In this document: positions 9,189 through 18,199 of the stretch, one piece after another
How the letters are laid out: each line of letters begins with the position of its first letter
Numbering within the stretch: the first letter of the stretch is position 1
Assembly: GCF_900100945.1 (NCBI RefSeq)
Contig: NZ_FNCG01000001.1
Span: forward strand, 372,001-436,000
Reading direction: 5' to 3'
Length of the DNA: 64,000 bases
From: Mucilaginibacter gossypii
GTDB lineage: Bacteria; Bacteroidota; Bacteroidia; Sphingobacteriales; Sphingobacteriaceae
Notes under the pieces: model-generated
What the model saw: only the letters and a program-made list of their open reading frames with translations
What the model was told of the DNA's origin: nothing
Database searches by the model: none
Made by a program: the position numbers and the translations under genes

Positions 9189-10067
9189 ATGAAAAGTTTG
9201 ACAGAGCAATTTAAGGTACCAAGTAATACCAAATTTTCGCTGAGTGATCATGATCCTGCATTTAGCTATGGTTACGAAAAAGAAGATGCCGGGTCTGTTT
9301 TGGATGAACTGATAGCTGAAACGTCTAAATTGGAGGCACAACTGTATGCCTCAAATAGTTATTCATTGCTTATTATTTTTCAAGCGATGGATGCTGCCGG
9401 AAAAGACAGCGCTATAGCGCACACCATGTCGGGCATAAATCCTCAGGGGTGCCAGGTTTACAGCTTTAAACAACCCAGTTCAGAAGACTATGATCACGAC
9501 TTTTTGTGGCGGCATTACAAAGCCCTGCCCGAAAGAGGGCGTATTGGTATCCATAACAGGTCGCACTATGAAAATGTGCTTGTCGTTAAAGTCCATCCCG
9601 AACTTGTTTTAAAGGAAAATAATCCAACGATAAAGCAAGTAAAGGATATTGACAAGCAGTTTTGGGAGCAACGATATGAGAGCATCCGCAATTTTGAAAA
9701 GCATATCTGTAACAGCGGCACTGTTGTGATCAAATTTTTCCTGAATGTTTCAAAACAGGAGCAAAAGAGGCGGTTTTTAAAGCGAATAGATAACCCCAAA
9801 AAAAATTGGAAGTTCCAGGCCGGCGATATTGCGGAACGGGAGCATTGGGATGAGTATATGAAAGCTTATGAAAAAGCCATTAACGAAACCGCTACAGATG
9901 ATTGCCCCTGGTATGTTATCCCGGCTGATAAGAAATGGTTTACGCGCATCGCGATATCAACTATAATTAGGGATACCTTGAAAAAGTTGAGGCTGGAGTT
10001 CCCTGTTTTGCCTAAAGACGAAATGGAAAAACTACAGGAGGCTAAACATTTGTTAGAAAAGCAATAA
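9189..10067 (+). CDS. ppk2: Polyphosphate kinase 2 family protein
   Basis: PPK2 enzymes transfer phosphate between polyphosphate and nucleotides. The 292-aa protein carries the family Walker A (FQAMDAAGKDS, about residues 64-74), the lid and Walker B region GRIGIHNRSHYENVLV (about 117-132), and a C-terminal NWKFQAGDIAEREHWDEY block typical of PPK2. It matches the single-domain class; whether it prefers NDP or NMP cannot be read. An in-frame upstream start at 9153 would add a hydrophobic 12-residue extension, but ATG 9189 gives the usual family N-terminus. A perfect palindrome downstream probably ends the transcript. Confidence 0.92.
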   Translation: MKSLTEQFKVPSNTKFSLSDHDPAFSYGYEKEDAGSVLDELIAETSKLEAQLYASNSYSLLIIFQAMDAAGKDSAIAHTMSGINPQGCQVYSFKQPSSEDYDHDFLWRHYKALPERGRIGIHNRSHYENVLVVKVHPELVLKENNPTIKQVKDIDKQFWEQRYESIRNFEKHICNSGTVVIKFFLNVSKQEQKRRFLKRIDNPKKNWKFQAGDIAEREHWDEYMKAYEKAINETATDDCPWYVIPADKKWFTRIAISTIIRDTLKKLRLEFPVLPKDEMEKLQEAKHLLEKQ

Positions 10068-10078
10068 CGGAAATCTTA

Positions 10079-10111
10079 AGACTTACGAAGTTTTTGAAAC
10101 TTCGTAAGTCT
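10079..10111. repeat. Perfect 15-bp palindrome, likely terminator or interspersed repeat
   Basis: The arm AGACTTACGAAGTTT (10079-10093) pairs exactly with AAACTTCGTAAGTCT (10097-10111) around a 3-nt loop. It lies between PPK2 and the convergent broken DUF4870 gene. There is no long T-run, so it may be a dispersed repeat that also works as a transcript end. Confidence 0.7.
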
Positions 10112-10129
10112 GCGATGGCATTCTGAATC

Positions 10130-10497
10130 TTAAATACCCGAAAACATATTTTGTGCGGGCTCTCCAATAAGCGGCATCGGTTTTCTTTCGCCATTAACAG
10201 CACCAATTAAGCCGATAACCCATATGATCAGTAAGCCTAAACGTATAATCCAAAGGATTGACGCACCTATGAATATTCCTGATGTTACAAAGGCCATGCC
10301 TATAATAAAACCGGCAAGCCATGAAATTACGATTGAAACCAGGTGAAACAATAGTGTTTGTCTCATCTGGTAGGCTGCCAGCGGTGTTTTATTGTTGGTT
10401 TATAATGCAAAATAGGCAATAAGCCACCCGATAAGTGTAAAATAACTAATGATGCCGGCGGTCTTCCGTCGTCAGAGGTAGGTTTGTAATTTTCCAT
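10130..10497 (-). pseudogene. DUF4870-type membrane protein gene with a frameshift and a nonsense codon
   Basis: A start ATG at 10495-10497 opens MENYKPTSDDGR and then runs out of frame. A second frame carries on with AGIISYFTLIGWLIAYFAL, hits TAA at 10400-10402 and continues TNNKTPLAAYQM into the intact 78-codon tail, MRQTLLFHLVSIVISWLAGF onward. Adding one base near 10460 makes the span exactly 123 codons, so a single-base deletion plus one stop substitution explains it. The reconstructed protein has three hydrophobic segments and a C-terminal GAVNGERKPMPLIG, like DUF4870/Tic20-like small membrane proteins. Function of the family is poorly known. A sequencing error could explain one lesion but hardly both. 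Confidence 0.75.
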
Positions 10498-10612
10498 GTG
10501 TGGTAAAGTTTTTTGTATAAAGCTAACCGTTTAAAAATGAAATAGTTTTATTCATTTTTAAATGATTAGCTATGGCAAAACTTCAATCATTTGCATATAC
10601 ACACATCTAAAA

Positions 10613-13600
10613 TCACTCCACGGTTATCTCATCAGCAAAAATGTAGGACTGGCTGCCTTTATTCTCATGCCAATCTGGAAGCGGGCCGTATTGCTTGGCT
10701 ATCAGTTTAATATAACGGGCATTGGTGTTTAACGGCGCGGTAAATTCCTGGGTTTGCACGTTGGTATCTTTAATATCAACTTTGGTGTTAACGGTGGTCG
10801 CCAGTTTGTAAGTTTTGCCATCATTTGATGTCCAGAACTGTACATATTTAGGGAACACAATCCAGGCGCGGCTATCCTGCAAGGTACTGACGCTGATTTG
10901 TTTGATGGGTTTAACGGCGCTCATATCAACAATGGCTATAAAATCCTTTCCCTGGTAACCCTGCCAATTGCCTAAACGCCAGTTGGTAGTGCCGTGCTGT
11001 CCATCAATTAATGATTCATCGCCTTTTGCTGCGTAATTAGGCAGGTATTTATTCAGTATAGTTAGCTTAATATCGTTGCGGAGTTTGATGAAACTTGCCT
11101 CATCAACAAAGCTGCTTTTGCCCTCCTTTATCGCGATAGCTTTTACCGTGATATTATCGCTAATAGTAATTGGCTGTGTATAAGGCGTTGACGATGCAGT
11201 AGGAGCAGAGCCATCGAGTGTGTAATAGGTTTTTGCATCGGTATCCTGATCTTTGATTTCAAGGCTGAAAGGCTGTTTGAATGATTTAGCAGGTGCAATG
11301 ATATATGGGTTAGAAATAATCAGGTTATCCGTAATTTTTGAAACAGGTTTTTCCGGGTCCTGGGTAAAGATCTTATTAGCCAGCCTGCCGGTAAACACTT
11401 CAAAATCCCCGCCTTTGGTAATATCATCGTAGTTGATAAAAAGCTTACTGTATACCTTTTTATCAAGGTTCATGCCTTGCAGATAGATATTGCTGCGGGT
11501 AATGCCGGCGCCGGGGTTGATAATGCTGAATTTTTTGCCGTTCTCCAAATTGATCACTGCCTTATCAAACTGCGGGATACCAATCTGAAAATCCTGCTGA
11601 CCGGGTGCAATGTTGTAAATTCCTAAAGAACTCATCACATACCAGGCCGACATTTGCCCGCAATCCTCATTACCGGCTAAACCATCAGGTTTGTTGCTGT
11701 ATTCTTCCCGCAAAATACGGCTCACATAAAACTGGGTTTTATCCGGCGAGTCGGTAAAATTATATAAGTACGCCATGTGATGACTTGGTTCGTTGCCATG
11801 TGCGTATTGGCCTATCAATCCGCTTACATCGGGAATGTCACTGCCGCTAAGTTTTGATTGTGTACTGAACAATTCATCGAGCTTGTTTTCAAATGCCTGT
11901 TTGCCTCCCATTTTATCAATCAGTGTTTCTACATCGTGGGGTACCAGGAACGAATACTGCCAGGAGTTGCCCTCGGTATAATTGCTGTTGATCTCTGCAG
12001 GGTCGAAAGGCTCAAACCAGCCGCCGTTAGCACGTGCCTGCATAAAAGTATTCTGGTTGTTGAAAACATTTTTCCAGTATTGTGCCCGCTGAATGTATTG
12101 GGTATAGTCGTCGGTTTTATTGAGCATTTTTGCCATTTGAGCTATACACCAATGGTCATAAGCATACTCCAATGTTTTAGACACAGACGCATCTTCTTCG
12201 TCTGATTGAACTGCTCCGTTTTTGCGATAATTATCCAGCCCAAACTGGTTACGGTTTACGGCGGCTTTCATGGCGATAAAAGCTTTCTCGGCATCAAAAT
12301 CACGAATGCCCTTCGCGTAAGCATCCACAATGACCGGGATTGAATGATTGCCGATCATGCAATAAGTTTCGGTACTCGCAAGCGGCCATATCGGTAATAA
12401 GCCGCCCTGATCATACATCGCCATAAAACTCTTGATAAAATCGAGCGTGCGCTTGCGGTCTATCAGCGTAAGCAGCGGGTTCTCGGCCCGGTAGGTATCC
12501 CATAAGGAAAACACGGTGTAGTAATCAAATCCCTGAGCTGTATGTACCTGTTGATCCATACCACGGTATTGCCCATCCACATCACTGTAAATATTGGGGG
12601 CAACCATGCTATGGTATAAGGCGGTATAAAATATGGTTTGTTTGATTTTAGCATAATCGGGCTGCACCACTTTTTTAGCAGGAGGAGCATAACTGTATGG
12701 GCTTGTTCCGCCTACGGGTTGGGTTTGGGTTGCCGGGGCCGGTGCGCCGCCCTCAACCTGAATTTTATTCAATTCATGGTTCCAGGCTATTTTGGCATCT
12801 TTCTGAATTTTTTTAAAGTCGAAATCAGGTATTTCTGCATCCAGGTTTTTTAAAGCACCTTCGGTGCTTACCGACGAGATACCCACCTTGCTGATTACTT
12901 CGCCGGGATTATTAAACTGCAAAAACAACTTTACATTTTTGCCCTGTGCTTTGCTTTGGCCATTTTGTACCTCGTTATTTAAAGCAATACCGTAAGTTTT
13001 AAAAGGCTTTGAAAACTTAGCGTAAAAATATACCTGCTGTTTGTCGGCCCATGATTTCGACATACGGAAACCACGTAATTCATGATCATTTACTACTTCT
13101 ATCCATGAATCCAAAACCTCATCGCGGTGCTGCAGATCGATAATAATATTTGCCTTATCGGTTGACGGGTAAGTGTAGCGATGCATGCCTACACGGGTAG
13201 TTGCAGTTAGCTCAACGCCAATATTATATTTATCGAGCAGTGTTTTATAATAACCTGGTGTAGCACTCTCATTTTTTTTGCTAAAGTGCGACCGATAATC
13301 TGTGTTTTTAAATTTAGGATCGCCGGTGGTTGGCATAAACAATACATCACAGTAATCAGGGACACCGGCACCGCTCAGGTGCGTGTGCGAGAAACCATAT
13401 ACCAGGCTATCGGTATAATGATAACCGGAACAGCCATCCCAACCCTCCAACCGGGTATCCGGACTAAGCTGTACCATGCCGAAAGGCATCACCGCACCGG
13501 GATAAGTATGCCCATGTCCGCCAGTACCTATAAATGGATCAACCAGTTGGGCGTAGTCTTTTTCCTTCTCTTTTTTCTTTTGTGCCGATGATAAAAAAGG

Positions 13601-13660
13601 CAGAACAAGCAACAGGGTGACCGGCAAAGCAGAGCGGAATACGGGTTTGATCAATGACAT
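10613..13660 (-). CDS. Exported GH92 alpha-mannosidase
   Basis: GH92 enzymes are calcium-dependent exo-alpha-mannosidases acting on N-glycans and mannans. After a signal peptide (LPVTLLLVLPFLSSAQ) the mature N-terminus has the family opening YAQLVDPFIGTGGHGHTYPG. Hallmarks are GNEPSHHMAYLYNF, whose Glu matches the known catalytic acid position, and GNEDCGQMSAWYV. Residues about 770-860 look like a chitobiase C-terminal/FN3-type linker domain (TYYTLDGSAPTASSTPY), and the last about 150 residues resemble an F5/8-type carbohydrate-binding domain. It is about 1015 aa, longer than the roughly 750-aa core because of these modules. ATG 13660 was chosen over the upstream TTG. It has no SusCD partner here. 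Confidence 0.93.
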   Translation of the reverse strand: MSLIKPVFRSALPVTLLLVLPFLSSAQKKKEKEKDYAQLVDPFIGTGGHGHTYPGAVMPFGMVQLSPDTRLEGWDGCSGYHYTDSLVYGFSHTHLSGAGVPDYCDVLFMPTTGDPKFKNTDYRSHFSKKNESATPGYYKTLLDKYNIGVELTATTRVGMHRYTYPSTDKANIIIDLQHRDEVLDSWIEVVNDHELRGFRMSKSWADKQQVYFYAKFSKPFKTYGIALNNEVQNGQSKAQGKNVKLFLQFNNPGEVISKVGISSVSTEGALKNLDAEIPDFDFKKIQKDAKIAWNHELNKIQVEGGAPAPATQTQPVGGTSPYSYAPPAKKVVQPDYAKIKQTIFYTALYHSMVAPNIYSDVDGQYRGMDQQVHTAQGFDYYTVFSLWDTYRAENPLLTLIDRKRTLDFIKSFMAMYDQGGLLPIWPLASTETYCMIGNHSIPVIVDAYAKGIRDFDAEKAFIAMKAAVNRNQFGLDNYRKNGAVQSDEEDASVSKTLEYAYDHWCIAQMAKMLNKTDDYTQYIQRAQYWKNVFNNQNTFMQARANGGWFEPFDPAEINSNYTEGNSWQYSFLVPHDVETLIDKMGGKQAFENKLDELFSTQSKLSGSDIPDVSGLIGQYAHGNEPSHHMAYLYNFTDSPDKTQFYVSRILREEYSNKPDGLAGNEDCGQMSAWYVMSSLGIYNIAPGQQDFQIGIPQFDKAVINLENGKKFSIINPGAGITRSNIYLQGMNLDKKVYSKLFINYDDITKGGDFEVFTGRLANKIFTQDPEKPVSKITDNLIISNPYIIAPAKSFKQPFSLEIKDQDTDAKTYYTLDGSAPTASSTPYTQPITISDNITVKAIAIKEGKSSFVDEASFIKLRNDIKLTILNKYLPNYAAKGDESLIDGQHGTTNWRLGNWQGYQGKDFIAIVDMSAVKPIKQISVSTLQDSRAWIVFPKYVQFWTSNDGKTYKLATTVNTKVDIKDTNVQTQEFTAPLNTNARYIKLIAKQYGPLPDWHENKGSQSYIFADEITVE

Positions 13661-13776
13661 ATTATTTAAAACCAATTATATGATTTGAGTGTGCACAAAT
13701 TACACTAATTACCACGAATATTTACTAACAGGAAAGTTCCCTATTTTATTATTAGTATAATAAATGGTCACTAAAA

Positions 13777-13812
13777 ACAAATAGCGACGGGCATATCCCC
13801 ATCGCTATTTGT
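13777..13812 (-). terminator. Terminator of the metal-efflux operon
   Basis: ACAAATAGCGA (13777-13787) pairs with TCGCTATTTGT (13802-13812), and an inner GGG/CCC extends the stem. On the minus strand it is followed by TTTTT. It lies downstream of the RND pump gene that ends at 13869. Confidence 0.75.
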
Positions 13813-13868
13813 TTTAGAATAACTAATTCGTGAAATTCGATTTAATTCGAAATAATTAGTGTTCAGTT

Positions 13869-16800
13869 TTATCCTTTTATCATACCTACTTTTTTCAGCA
13901 GTTTACGGTTTTCACGACGGTGTATTAAACGGTACACGATTGCGTAAATAATAGGTAATATCAATAAGGTTAGGATGGTAGATGTCACAAGCCCACCTAT
14001 AACTACTATAGCCAACGGTTTCTGAGTTTCCGAACCAATACCGGTTGAGATAGCTGCCGGCATTAAACCAATGGCAGCCATCAGCGCGGTCATCACTACC
14101 GGGCGCACACGTGATATCACGCCTTGCATAATGGCCTCATCGAGGTGCATTTTTTCTTCAATGTTTTTCTTGAACACCGAGATCAGGATCACACCGTTCT
14201 GTATACATACACCAAACAAGGCAATGAAACCAATACCTGCTGATATACTAAAATTTGTATTAGTAATATGTAATGCTAAAATACCGCCTATCAACGCAAA
14301 CGGCACGTTCAGGATAACCAACACTGCATCTTTAGCGTTACCGAAGGTGATGAACAGGATCAGGAATATCACCAGTAAACACACAGGCACTACGTGCGCT
14401 AACGTATTTGATGCCCTGATCTGGTTTTCAAACTCACCGTTCCAGGTAAATGAATATCCCTGGTCAAGTTTTACGGCGGCGCCTACTTTTTCCTGCGCTT
14501 CGGCTATAGTGCTACCTAAGTCGCGGCCACGCACCGAGAATTTCACAGCGATGTAACGCATGTTATTATCCCGGTAAATAAATGCAGGGCCGGTTAATGT
14601 GGTGATTTTAGAAATCTCTTTAATCGCAATTTTTGAACCGTTTAATGTAGGTACCATCAGGTTCTCAATTTTGCTTTGAGTATCCCTGAATTGTTTTTGG
14701 TAACGGATCCGGATATCAAATTTACGTTCGCCTTCATAAAGCTGTGAGGCCGCTTTACCGCCTATGGCCATCTCAATAACCGAGTTGGCATCGGCAGTAG
14801 ACACTCCGTAAAGTGCCATCTTGCGCTGATCAAGCTCGATGCGGAACTCCGGCTGACCGAGGTTTCGTAAAATACCAAGGTCTTCAACACCGTGGATCTT
14901 CTTGAGCACAGCCATTACCGAGTCGGCCTTCTGATCAAGCACCTGGAAATCGGGCCCGAATATTTTTACTGCCATAGATGCAGGTACACCTGCAACAGCC
15001 TCAGCTACGTTATCGATAATAGGCTGCGAATAGTTAAATACAATACCCGGAAACTGGCTCAGCTTTTTATCCATTTCGGCTATCAGCTCTTCCTGGCTGA
15101 TGCTTCGTTTCCATTCCTTTTTAGGCAGCAGGTCAACCTGGATCTGCACGTTAAAAAAACCTTTCGGGTCGGTACCGTCGTTGGTACGGCCCACTTGCGA
15201 CAGGGTTTGTTTCACCTCGGGGAAGGTTGACAGGATCTGCCTCATTTTATCAGTTACCTTAACCGAACTTTCCAGCGAGGTACTCATTGGCAGCTGCGCG
15301 GTTACCCACAGGGCGCCCTCGTTAAGCTGCGGAAGGAATTCCGAGCCTAAAAATTTAGCCGAAAAGAAGGTAACCGACATAAACGCTACCGCTACTATCA
15401 GGCTCAGCTTTTGATTACGGTATGTGTAACTAAACATACGGCGGATACCGTTTTCAAAGAATATTACTACCGGGTTATGTTTTTCCCTTACATTTTTGTT
15501 AAGCAAGATGCTTGACAAAGCTGGTACCAGCGTGAGTGTAAAGATTAATGCGCCAAGCAAAGCAAAACCCAAAGTGTAAGCCAGCGGAGAGAACATTTTG
15601 CCTTCAACCTTTTGGAAAGCGAAAATTGGTACCAAGCAGGTGAGGATGATAAGCTTGGAGAAAAAGATAGCTTTACCCATCTCGGCGCCGACATTTTTGA
15701 ATAGGCCAAGTTTAGCCAACCCGTTGAATTTTTGCATCCCTACTTCCTTAGCCCGGTGATCCAGCGCCACAAAGATCCCTTCAACCATCACCACCGCCCC
15801 ATCTATGATGATACCAAAATCGACTGCACCCATAGAGAGCAGGTTGGCGCTCATTCCCTTTAATCGTAAACAGATGAAAGCAAACAATAATGCCAGCGGT
15901 ATAATGATCGCAACAATGAGCGTTGTGCGCCAATCGGCCATAAACAAGAATACTATAACGGTTACCAATATGATACCCTCGCATAAATTATGGATCACCG
16001 TTTCGGTACAAAAATCCATCAGGTTGGTACGATCATAAAAGGTGGAGATCTTTACATCGGCAGGTAACACGCTTTTGTTGAGGTCGACAACCTTCTGGTT
16101 AATGAGCTTTAATACCTCGGCAGGGTTTTCACCTTTACGCATTACCACAATACCTTCAATAACGTCGTTGTTTTTATCCCGGCCCACCTGGCCTAAACGC
16201 GGTAAACCGCCTTCTTTAATCTCGGCAATATCACGGGCCAAAATCGGAACGTTATTAACGTTTTTGATAATAATATTCTGAATTTCTTCGATATTATTGA
16301 TTAAGCCAATACCACGTACTACATAAGCCTGGTCGTTTTTTTCGATGATATCACCACCTACGTTAATGTTACTACGGTTAAGGGCCGTGTAAACATCAAG
16401 CGAGGTAAGACCGTATTTTTGTAACAGCGAAGGGTTTACACTCACTTCATAAGTTTTTTCCTCGCCGCCAAAGCTGTTCACATCAGCTACACCGGGGATT
16501 GATTTAAACTGGCGGTCAAGCACCCAATCCTGTATAGCGGTAAGGTCATGTAAAGATTTGGTGTGGCTTTTTAGGGTGTAACGGAAAATTTCACCTGTTG
16601 GGCCGTATGGCGGTTCAACCTCGGGTTTAACCCCATCGGGCAAATCGGCATTGCCAAGTCGGCTTAATACCTGTTGGCGGGCAAACGCATCATCAACATC
16701 ATCATCAAAAATAATACGGATGTATGATAAACCAAAAGACGATGTGGTACGGAGGTTAGCCTTTTTTTGCACCGAGTTTAAAACGGTTTCCATTGGTATG

Positions 16801-17006
16801 GTAACCATTTTTTCCATCTCTTCGGCACTGCGCCCCGGCCATTGGGCTATAATTATGATCTGTGTATTGGTAACGTCGGGAAAAGTCTCGATAGGGGTGT
16901 TGGTGTAACTCCACACACCCAATGCTACCAATACAAGTGTCATAAAAAACACAAAGTAACGGTGCCTGAGCGAGAAGTATATTATATTTTTGATGAACTT
17001 GTTCAT
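13869..17006 (-). CDS. czcA: CzcA/CusA-family heavy-metal RND efflux pump
   Basis: This is the inner-membrane proton-driven pump of a tripartite heavy-metal exporter, with 1045 aa and the usual 12-helix RND plan with two large periplasmic loops. The TM4 signature DFGIIIDGAVVMVEG matches the divalent-cation (Czc/Cnr) HME class better than the monovalent Cus/Sil class. Other landmarks are the N-terminal RYFVFFMTLVLVALGVWSY helix, TFPDVTNTQ and the PAAISTGIGSETQKPLA motif near the end. It is the third gene of a C-B-A operon, about 70 bp behind the adaptor. No metal sensor is adjacent. Specificity (Zn, Co, Cd or Cu) is inferred only. Confidence 0.92.
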   Translation of the reverse strand: MNKFIKNIIYFSLRHRYFVFFMTLVLVALGVWSYTNTPIETFPDVTNTQIIIIAQWPGRSAEEMEKMVTIPMETVLNSVQKKANLRTTSSFGLSYIRIIFDDDVDDAFARQQVLSRLGNADLPDGVKPEVEPPYGPTGEIFRYTLKSHTKSLHDLTAIQDWVLDRQFKSIPGVADVNSFGGEEKTYEVSVNPSLLQKYGLTSLDVYTALNRSNINVGGDIIEKNDQAYVVRGIGLINNIEEIQNIIIKNVNNVPILARDIAEIKEGGLPRLGQVGRDKNNDVIEGIVVMRKGENPAEVLKLINQKVVDLNKSVLPADVKISTFYDRTNLMDFCTETVIHNLCEGIILVTVIVFLFMADWRTTLIVAIIIPLALLFAFICLRLKGMSANLLSMGAVDFGIIIDGAVVMVEGIFVALDHRAKEVGMQKFNGLAKLGLFKNVGAEMGKAIFFSKLIILTCLVPIFAFQKVEGKMFSPLAYTLGFALLGALIFTLTLVPALSSILLNKNVREKHNPVVIFFENGIRRMFSYTYRNQKLSLIVAVAFMSVTFFSAKFLGSEFLPQLNEGALWVTAQLPMSTSLESSVKVTDKMRQILSTFPEVKQTLSQVGRTNDGTDPKGFFNVQIQVDLLPKKEWKRSISQEELIAEMDKKLSQFPGIVFNYSQPIIDNVAEAVAGVPASMAVKIFGPDFQVLDQKADSVMAVLKKIHGVEDLGILRNLGQPEFRIELDQRKMALYGVSTADANSVIEMAIGGKAASQLYEGERKFDIRIRYQKQFRDTQSKIENLMVPTLNGSKIAIKEISKITTLTGPAFIYRDNNMRYIAVKFSVRGRDLGSTIAEAQEKVGAAVKLDQGYSFTWNGEFENQIRASNTLAHVVPVCLLVIFLILFITFGNAKDAVLVILNVPFALIGGILALHITNTNFSISAGIGFIALFGVCIQNGVILISVFKKNIEEKMHLDEAIMQGVISRVRPVVMTALMAAIGLMPAAISTGIGSETQKPLAIVVIGGLVTSTILTLLILPIIYAIVYRLIHRRENRKLLKKVGMIKG

Positions 17007-17075
17007 TGTAGTCTTTGTATTTTAAAAACGTAAATGCCCTGGTTAAAACCTGGCAATTTTTGGTTTACCCACCTG

Positions 17076-18179
17076 TTAGTTGTTGCCGGCAATGGCATCA
17101 TAAAAAAGCAGCTGGTTTTTTGAGATGATCTTATCACCGGCTTGCAAACCTGACGATATATAGGTGGTGTCTTCAACGGTTTTGATAACCGCTACCTGGC
17201 GTACCTTCAAATCGTCTTTACTGTTATAAACCACTACAAAGTTTTTGCTGTTGTCATAAACAACGGCTTTTGCTGGTATAGCAACCGACTGCGCTTTTTC
17301 ACTGTTGGCTATTACCACACTGGTGAACATCTCCGGCTTAAGCAGCATGCCATCGTTGGGCAATACGATTTTAATCTTCAATACTTTGTTGTCCGGATCG
17401 AGCACAGAACTAACGGCGTCAACCTTGCCGGTAAAAACTTTATCGGGGTAGGCAATCGTAGTAACTTTGGCTGTATAACCTACTTTAACACGGCTAATGT
17501 CTGACTCAAACACGTTGGCCCAAATCCAAACATCTTTCATGTTGGATATTGTAAACATGCTGTTGTTATTATCCGGACGGATATAGCCGCCTGCTGTAAT
17601 ATTTTTTTCAACCACAAAACCGCTTTCAGGCGCTTTGATTACCAATGTACCGCCGGGGCTGGTATTACCACCGCCGTTGATTGCAATCTGCTCTTTTACT
17701 TTGTTGTAGGCAGCTTCGGCTTTGTTGAAATTTTCTTTAGCCTCAGTATAATCGCGCTCGCTTGAGATGCCGTTTTTGTACAGATATTCGGCCTGTTCAA
17801 GCTGACGTTTGTAAATAGCAAGGTCGGATTTTGACGAGCTAAGGTCGGTATAATTACCTGCAACATCGGCACTGCGTACGATGGCGAGAGTTTGACCTTT
17901 GCTCACTTTATCGCCCAGTGAAACTTTTACATCCAACACCTGCCCGCTTGAAAAAGGAAATACTTTAACAACGGTGTTGTCATCATATGATACCTCGCCC
18001 GAAAGTGTAAGCTCATTTTTTATGGTAGCGATCCTGGCAGTATCGATTGTGATAATTTTAGCCATTGAATCACTAACAGTTACCTGTTTGTTTTCAACAG
18101 CAGGAGGTGTCTTGCCTTTGCAAGCGGCAAGTAGTAGCAAAGCTGAGATGCCGGAAAACAGCGTTTCTCTTTTCATCAT
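17076..18179 (-). CDS. czcB: RND efflux periplasmic adaptor lipoprotein
   Basis: This membrane-fusion protein bridges the pump and the outer-membrane channel. Its 367 aa start with a lipoprotein signal ending LLLAAC (Cys about 20). A beta-barrel/lipoyl core follows, with VFPFSSGQVLDVKVSLGDKV and later LVIKAPESGFVVEKNI, flanking an alpha-hairpin at about residues 110-165. A C-terminal membrane-proximal domain ends the protein. It lies 20 bp downstream of the TolC-like gene, so co-translation is likely. No His-rich or Met-rich metal-binding tail is seen. Confidence 0.9.
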   Translation of the reverse strand: MMKRETLFSGISALLLLAACKGKTPPAVENKQVTVSDSMAKIITIDTARIATIKNELTLSGEVSYDDNTVVKVFPFSSGQVLDVKVSLGDKVSKGQTLAIVRSADVAGNYTDLSSSKSDLAIYKRQLEQAEYLYKNGISSERDYTEAKENFNKAEAAYNKVKEQIAINGGGNTSPGGTLVIKAPESGFVVEKNITAGGYIRPDNNNSMFTISNMKDVWIWANVFESDISRVKVGYTAKVTTIAYPDKVFTGKVDAVSSVLDPDNKVLKIKIVLPNDGMLLKPEMFTSVVIANSEKAQSVAIPAKAVVYDNSKNFVVVYNSKDDLKVRQVAVIKTVEDTTYISSGLQAGDKIISKNQLLFYDAIAGNN

Positions 18180-18199
18180 AGTAAGTCTTAAAATGTTAG

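Noticed and set aside
14071..14556. 161-codon open frame opposite the CzcA-like gene
   Set aside because: It mirrors the conserved pump sequence in the antisense frame, is rich in Ile, Thr and Pro, and has no domain features.
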